Positions 5,745 to 10,035 of a DNA stretch of 10,035 nucleotides are shown piece by piece. Both the position numbers and the translations under genes were made by a program. Position 1 is the stretch's first letter; the number at the start of each line of letters is the position of its first letter. Origin of the DNA: Candidatus Eiseniibacteriota bacterium (GTDB taxonomy: Bacteria; Joyebacterota; Joyebacteria; Joyebacterales; Joyebacteraceae); contig JAUWRQ010000012.1 in the NCBI GenBank assembly GCA_030610515.1, positions 1-10,035 of the forward strand. The letters run 5' to 3'. The notes below the pieces were generated by a model. It did no database searches. It saw only the letters and a program-made list of their open reading frames with translations, and was not told the DNA's origin.

Positions 5745-7916
5745 TCAGGGCATGCCCTTCCTCCTTCTCATCGCCCACTCGGCGGAGAGCAAGCCGACCA
5801 GGACAATCAGGGGCCACGAGGAGTTCCAGAGCTCGAACTCCCTCCTCACGGTCGTCTGTCTCCTCTCGAGCGGCACGGACTCCGGAAGGTCGTCGATCAT
5901 CTCGGGCGACAGGTAGCTACCGCCGCTCTCCTCCGCGAGCCGCCTGAGCGAGCCCGGGCGCCTGCGGATCTCAGCGTCCTCGAGGCTGAACTCCTCGATG
6001 GTAAACTCGCCGGAAGCTACTCCCATGACCTCATCACCGACCAGGCCGCGCGCGCTGAACACGTAGCGCCCGGGGGCGAGCGGATCGGCGTCACCGCGGT
6101 AGAAGTCGCCGTCCTGAAGGAGCGCTAGCGTCGCAACGGGCGCGGCCGCCTCGCCCGTCGCCACGTCGACAGTAACGGCCGCGTCTCGCGCCAGACGGTA
6201 GTCGCTGCGATATACCTGCGCGGAGAACCGCACGACCTCCCCGGCCGGATAAACGTCTCTGTCCGTCTCGACGGTGACGCTGGCCAGCTCGCCTCTCGCG
6301 GTGAGCCATCTCGCCGAGTTCGCGATCAGGAGATCGAAGACATCCGGCTCGCTCGGTCCCGCCATCTTCCATCGCCAGAGATCTGACGCGGCGATCGCCA
6401 CGACGTTCCCGGCTCCCGCCCTCGCGCTCAGAGCCACGGGAACGTCGATGTCGCCTCGTGAGTCAGCGACGAGCAGCGTCGTCGCCTCGGGTCTCGCGGA
6501 CCACCACGGATCCAGCGCGGTCCAGACTGGAGGAAGCTCCTCCCAGAGTAACGCGTTCTCGAACCGGCCGTCCTCGATGCGCGTCAGAGGCGAGACCTCG
6601 CCTGGGCCGGTGAGCCTGACCCTCGACTCGGCCACGTCGATCGTGCGCGCCCGCGACACCGTGACGGGCATGAGGGCGGCGAGACCGCCTTCCGGAGGAG
6701 GCGTCGCGGGCGGAAGCCCAACGACCAGGAGTCCCCCTCCTCTGTTCCGAACGAAGCGCTCGAGCCAGTCCCCGGGAACGGGGGGGTCCGACCAGTCCGG
6801 CTCGACCAGAACGAAGAGGTCGTAGGACAGGAACTCATCGAGCGTCTCGGGGGCGTCCGAATCCCGCTCGATGGCCGAGCCTGCAAGACGTGCGAACGTC
6901 GTGAGCTCGATGTTCCCGTCGGATTCGAGCTCGCGGCGGATGAACGCGTAGTCCCACCCGGGCCGTGAGGCCACGAGCAGTACGCTGAGCTTGCCTCCCA
7001 GGGTATTCGTGGCCACGACGCGTCGGTTGTTCGCTACCGATAGCTCTCCGGCCGCACGCGGGACGGAGATGGTGTAGGTGTGCACTCCGGGGGAGGACGG
7101 AACGACGCTGAACCGAACGACCACCTCCTCACCGCTTCCCGACAGCTCGACGGTGGCGCGGTCGAGGACCTCGCCGTTCTCGCGGAGCTCAACGGTGGAG
7201 CTCGCTCCACGGAACCCGATGCTCGAGATCGTCGCCTCTATGGGCAGCGCCTCCCCCGCGTACGAGATCCTGTTCGTGAGCGCCTCGCGCACGGCCACGT
7301 CTGTGGCCTCCTCCGCGCTCCCGACCCCAAGCGCGTATACCGGGACGCCGAACGGTCTCCAGGCGTCCACGACGCTTCCACCGCGGTTCGTGGCACCGTC
7401 CGTTGCGAGGACAATGGCCGCGAGACCGTCGGGGATCTCCCGCCTCAGCTCCGAGAACGCCGCGCGCATGTCCGTCACTCCACCCGTGAAGTCGACCTCG
7501 GAGACGATCCTCCCTCGGTACGTGTCCAACGGCTCAACGTCCCCCGCGAAACCGAATGCGCGGACCTCGGCGTCTCTGGCGACGCGCTCGACGATGATCT
7601 CGTTCAGGAGAGCGATGGCCTCATCTCCGCGCCGCATTCCGCCGGTGCCGTCGGCGATGGCCATGCTGCGGGACGTATCGAGGAGCACCGCGACGACGGG
7701 CCTCTCGCTCCCGGTCCTCGTGAGACGCACCACGGGCTCCAGGAGAACGAAAACGACGACGGCCAGAGCGCCGATGCGAAGAACGAGGAGTGTTCGGCGA
7801 AGCGCAGGGCTGACGGCGGGTGGCACCCGCCGGTAGAGCATGAACGCTCCGAAGAGGAGCGCCGCCAGCACGGGTGCGAAGACCCAGGCGTGTTGCTGAT
7901 TGAGGAGGACTCTCAA
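5745..7916 (-). CDS. Membrane-anchored von Willebrand A domain protein with glutamine-amidotransferase-like region
   Basis: 723 residues. Two N-terminal membrane helices (about 12-28 and 42-61) are followed by a vWA domain (about 73-205) with a complete MIDAS: DTSRS at 80-84, Thr148 in GGVTDM and Asp173 in ATDG, which should bind a divalent metal. Next come an Ig-like beta region (220-300), a class-I-amidotransferase-like fold (about 305-520; LSVLLVASRPGWDYAFIRRE and GGGLLVVGLPP) with no catalytic Cys visible, a second beta domain (545-640), and a C-terminal helix (701-716) followed by RRRKG. The bulk is therefore predicted periplasmic. This architecture resembles large BatA-like vWA proteins, which usually sit beside MoxR ATPases and Bat proteins; none of these is in the window. 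The start is TTG 7914-7916, overlapping the preceding stop as TTGA, with AGGGAG 9 nt upstream, which suggests translational coupling. A run of seven C bases on the coding strand falls at 6780-6786. Exact role unknown. Confidence 0.9.
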   Translation of the reverse strand: MRVLLNQQHAWVFAPVLAALLFGAFMLYRRVPPAVSPALRRTLLVLRIGALAVVVFVLLEPVVRLTRTGSERPVVAVLLDTSRSMAIADGTGGMRRGDEAIALLNEIIVERVARDAEVRAFGFAGDVEPLDTYRGRIVSEVDFTGGVTDMRAAFSELRREIPDGLAAIVLATDGATNRGGSVVDAWRPFGVPVYALGVGSAEEATDVAVREALTNRISYAGEALPIEATISSIGFRGASSTVELRENGEVLDRATVELSGSGEEVVVRFSVVPSSPGVHTYTISVPRAAGELSVANNRRVVATNTLGGKLSVLLVASRPGWDYAFIRRELESDGNIELTTFARLAGSAIERDSDAPETLDEFLSYDLFVLVEPDWSDPPVPGDWLERFVRNRGGGLLVVGLPPATPPPEGGLAALMPVTVSRARTIDVAESRVRLTGPGEVSPLTRIEDGRFENALLWEELPPVWTALDPWWSARPEATTLLVADSRGDIDVPVALSARAGAGNVVAIAASDLWRWKMAGPSEPDVFDLLIANSARWLTARGELASVTVETDRDVYPAGEVVRFSAQVYRSDYRLARDAAVTVDVATGEAAAPVATLALLQDGDFYRGDADPLAPGRYVFSARGLVGDEVMGVASGEFTIEEFSLEDAEIRRRPGSLRRLAEESGGSYLSPEMIDDLPESVPLERRQTTVRREFELWNSSWPLIVLVGLLSAEWAMRRRKGMP

Positions 7917-10035
7917 CGCTCATCGCTCCCTGCTCGAGGGGCGACGGACACCTCCGCTTCCCACCCGTGAGCTCCCTCGAACACCCGAAACACGAGCCCA
8001 CCATCGGGCTCGAGGATCGATTCCGCACCGACGGTGTCGTCGCGAACGCTCTCGGTAAGGGGCACCGGCGCCTCGAAGCGAACCAGGAGTCGAGGAGAGC
8101 TCCTGTCGGAAGAGACGCTGAAGCGGCCCGACCTGCCGTCATCGGCGACGTCGCAGAAGACGGAGACGCGCCCCTTGCCGACGCGCACGCTCGCCTGAGC
8201 CCAGGCGAGATCGCGCGGCAGGGCGGGGCGAAAGCGGAGCTCGCCCCGCGGCACGTCGGGCACGACCCCCAAGTAGTCCTGGTAGAAGTTCCGAAGGAAC
8301 TCGGCGAGGCTCCACGCCTGCGACACGGCGCCCGCCACATTGACTCCCGCCTCCGGAGGGACTCCGTTCCGTAGCTCCGGAAGCGTTCCGGCCGCCCCCT
8401 CGTCGTACAGAAGCTCCGAGAGCACTTTCGTCTGCTCCCAGGCAGCCTCCACGAGACCCAGCTTCACGTACGCGGAGACCACCGGCCCTGTGAGCCTGAC
8501 CCAGACGTCCCCGTTGTGGTACGCCTCGTCGAAGTGATAGCGGTCGAGGTCGAGGTGCCTCGGATGGAAGCCCGGGTCGCTCGGGGCGAGCGACGCGACT
8601 CCGTGCGGGAGCACGCAGGTCTCGCTCACGAGCCTGACCACTTCCTCCTGCTTCCCGCGCGGCAGCAGCTCGTTCCAGGGCACGGTAACGGCGAACACCT
8701 GGTTGGGCCGGAGCTTCCCGTCGGGTGTTCCGTCGGGATCCAAGTGATCGTGCAGACGGGCGCGGTGCTCATCCCAGAACATCCTCTCGAACGACTCGCG
8801 AACCGTCTCCGCGAGCTTCGTCCACCGTTCGTGCAGGTCCCCACGCCCGACCAACCCGGCGATCTCAGCACCCGAGCGGAGCGCCGTGTACCACAGCACC
8901 TGGACCTCGACCGCCCTGTCGCCGCGTGGCGAATGAGGACTCGACTCACCTCCGGCGTCCATCCACGTCTCCGCCTGCCCGTGGCGGAGCAGCGCGTCCT
9001 CGTCCACGCGCTTCTCGAGCGCGCCCTCCAACGCCACCTCGACCGACGGGAGGATGCGGTCGGCGAACTCGACGTCGCCAGTGTAGCGAACGTACTCGCA
9101 GGCCTCTCGGACGAACCACCAGGTGCCGTCGGCGGTGTTGTAGTGCGTCTCGCCCGGCATGGCAAGATTGGGGATGCGTCCCAGATGGGGACTCGCCGCG
9201 TCCGTCTCCTGCATGGAAGCGAACGTCTCGAGCACCTCGCGCGCGGTCTCGAACTCGCCTCTGACGAGGCACGCCCCCGGAAGACAGATGAACGTGTCGC
9301 GCCCCCAGTAGCTGGGGAACCAGTGGAGTCCGGCGAAGATCCCTCGACCGAGCTGGTTCATGATGAGCCCGTCGATCGACGCCGCGGACCACATGAGGGA
9401 GTTCCGGTAGTCCCGGTCCCGCATCGCGACGCCGAGTTCCTCCATCGTGTCGGATACCCGACGCATCTTGCGGTCATAGAGGGCGAACTCCTCCTTTATC
9501 CCTCGAGCGGCCAACTCGACGGTTTCGTCCAGCTCGTCACCCACTGCGACGCTGAAGGCGGCGCTCGCCGCGAACTGGTCGTCGCCCTCAAATCGGAACT
9601 CCAGCCGTCCTGGAGCGTAAGGGACGGCCCAGCCCATCGCGCGCCTCGCCGCGTCCTTAGTGTATGTCGTCTGCCGATAGCCCGGCTCCGGACTGAACTC
9701 GACCGGACAGTCGGACGCGAACGCGACCCAGACAGGGTAGTCGTCTTCGGATGTACGCTCGGGGTGATCGATCCTGCGCAGGGCGAGCACCCTGCGCTCC
9801 TCATCCCAGTGGACGTCGTAGTCGGGACGCCGCTCCTCCCAGATACTACGGATGTCGATGCGGGGAAGAAACGCGGCGCGCCCACGGTAGCTCGTGCTGT
9901 AGGTGAGAATGAGCAGGTTCAGCTCGTCCGCCAGAAAGACGGTCTCCGTGGTCTGCTCGACGATGTGCTCCCGGGTCATGCTCTGCGGGAGCACGCAGGC
10001 GCTCTTGACGCCCCACGAGGACAGCGGCGTGTCGC
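7913..10035 (-). CDS. Amylo-alpha-1,6-glucosidase / glycogen debranching enzyme C-terminal type (5' end cut by window)
   Basis: The frame is open to the right edge. A GTG at 9992-9994 could start a 693-residue product, but 13 further codons (ending WGVKSAC) read in frame with coding character, so I treat the gene as incomplete. Numbered from that GTG, an N-terminal beta domain (about 1-165) leads into an alpha/alpha barrel (about 180-575) with debranching-enzyme motifs: FPSYWGRDTF (226-235), THYNTADGTWWF (283-294), ETWMDA (342-347, with Asp346 the likely catalytic acid by family analogy), LRPNQVFAVTVPW (428-440), AYHNGDVW (491-498) and SQAWS (558-562). A short beta domain (583-693) closes it. 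The family removes alpha-1,6-linked glucose from glycogen-type polymers. The usual VWPW motif reads VWVRL here, so a related substrate is possible. No signal peptide can be judged because the true N-terminus is missing. Its stop overlaps the start of the vWA gene by 4 nt. Confidence 0.88.
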   Translation of the reverse strand, partial: DTPLSSWGVKSACVLPQSMTREHIVEQTTETVFLADELNLLILTYSTSYRGRAAFLPRIDIRSIWEERRPDYDVHWDEERRVLALRRIDHPERTSEDDYPVWVAFASDCPVEFSPEPGYRQTTYTKDAARRAMGWAVPYAPGRLEFRFEGDDQFAASAAFSVAVGDELDETVELAARGIKEEFALYDRKMRRVSDTMEELGVAMRDRDYRNSLMWSAASIDGLIMNQLGRGIFAGLHWFPSYWGRDTFICLPGACLVRGEFETAREVLETFASMQETDAASPHLGRIPNLAMPGETHYNTADGTWWFVREACEYVRYTGDVEFADRILPSVEVALEGALEKRVDEDALLRHGQAETWMDAGGESSPHSPRGDRAVEVQVLWYTALRSGAEIAGLVGRGDLHERWTKLAETVRESFERMFWDEHRARLHDHLDPDGTPDGKLRPNQVFAVTVPWNELLPRGKQEEVVRLVSETCVLPHGVASLAPSDPGFHPRHLDLDRYHFDEAYHNGDVWVRLTGPVVSAYVKLGLVEAAWEQTKVLSELLYDEGAAGTLPELRNGVPPEAGVNVAGAVSQAWSLAEFLRNFYQDYLGVVPDVPRGELRFRPALPRDLAWAQASVRVGKGRVSVFCDVADDGRSGRFSVSSDRSSPRLLVRFEAPVPLTESVRDDTVGAESILEPDGGLVFRVFEGAHGWEAEVSVAPRAGSDER
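7926..7931 (-). promoter_or_regulatory. Shine-Dalgarno for the TTG start of the vWA gene
   Basis: AGGGAG on the coding strand, 9 nt before TTG 7914-7916 and inside the end of the debranching-enzyme gene. It supports a TTG start in a TTGA stop-start overlap. Confidence 0.65.

Noticed and set aside
6780..6786. Run of seven G (C on the coding strand) in the vWA gene as a phase-variation tract
   Set aside because: The frame is intact through it, seven bases is short for a contingency locus, and Asp-Pro-Pro-Val codons explain it in GC-rich DNA.
7080..7970. Plus-strand open frame of 296 codons opposite the vWA gene
   Set aside because: It is the antisense of the vWA domain and the amidotransferase-like region, with a charged, domain-free translation; the minus strand has a complete MIDAS.
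8223..8249. Second 9-bp inverted repeat (GCGGGGCGA and TCGCCCCGC) in the debranching-enzyme gene
   Set aside because: It has a 9-nt loop, sits in a conserved-looking coding stretch (GELRFRPALP) and no T-run follows. It is explained by GC-rich codons.
8602..10000. Repeat CGGGAGCACGCAGG near 8607 and 9987
   Set aside because: A 14-nt match inside one gene that encodes CVLP in both places; short codon-level coincidence rather than a repeat element.

Overview
The window is a GC-rich, gene-dense stretch in which all six genes lie on the minus strand with almost no space between them. It reads as part of one long co-directional cluster. Both ends are cut: the first transcribed gene enters at the right edge and the last leaves at the left edge. 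No stretch of 300 bases lacks a gene. I see no tRNA, rRNA, CRISPR array, insertion sequence or terminator. The many long plus-strand ORFs are antisense shadows produced by the high GC content.

The organism looks like a Gram-negative bacterium of, or near, the Fibrobacteres-Chlorobi-Bacteroidetes group, or one of the uncultured GC-rich phyla with similar surface proteins (Eisenbacteria, Krumholzibacteria or Latescibacteria types). The reasons are two predicted outer-membrane beta-barrels, one with a PorV-like C-terminus, and a secreted lamin-tail protein that ends in a FlgD-like immunoglobulin domain with a PNPFTPDGDG motif. The phylum is an inference and cannot be fixed from this window.

In transcription order (right to left) the genes are: (1) a glycogen-debranching-type glucosidase, 5' end missing; (2) a membrane-anchored von Willebrand A protein with an intact MIDAS, overlapping gene 1 by 4 nt; (3) a secreted protein with two lamin-tail domains, a CARDB-like domain and a FlgD-like C-terminal domain; (4) a small PorV-like beta-barrel; (5) a ComEA-type helix-hairpin-helix domain fused to a large beta-barrel; (6) a PreT/GltD-like flavin and iron-sulfur oxidoreductase, 3' end missing. 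Every internal gene has a Shine-Dalgarno-like sequence at a sensible distance from the start I chose, and up to three of them start with TTG.

Genes 3 to 5 are the most interesting part. They combine a surface-targeted lamin-tail protein, a PorV-like barrel and a barrel carrying a DNA-binding-type domain. This could be an outer-membrane module that handles extracellular DNA or another surface polymer, but that is inference. The flanking genes (sugar metabolism, vWA, oxidoreductase) have no obvious link to it.
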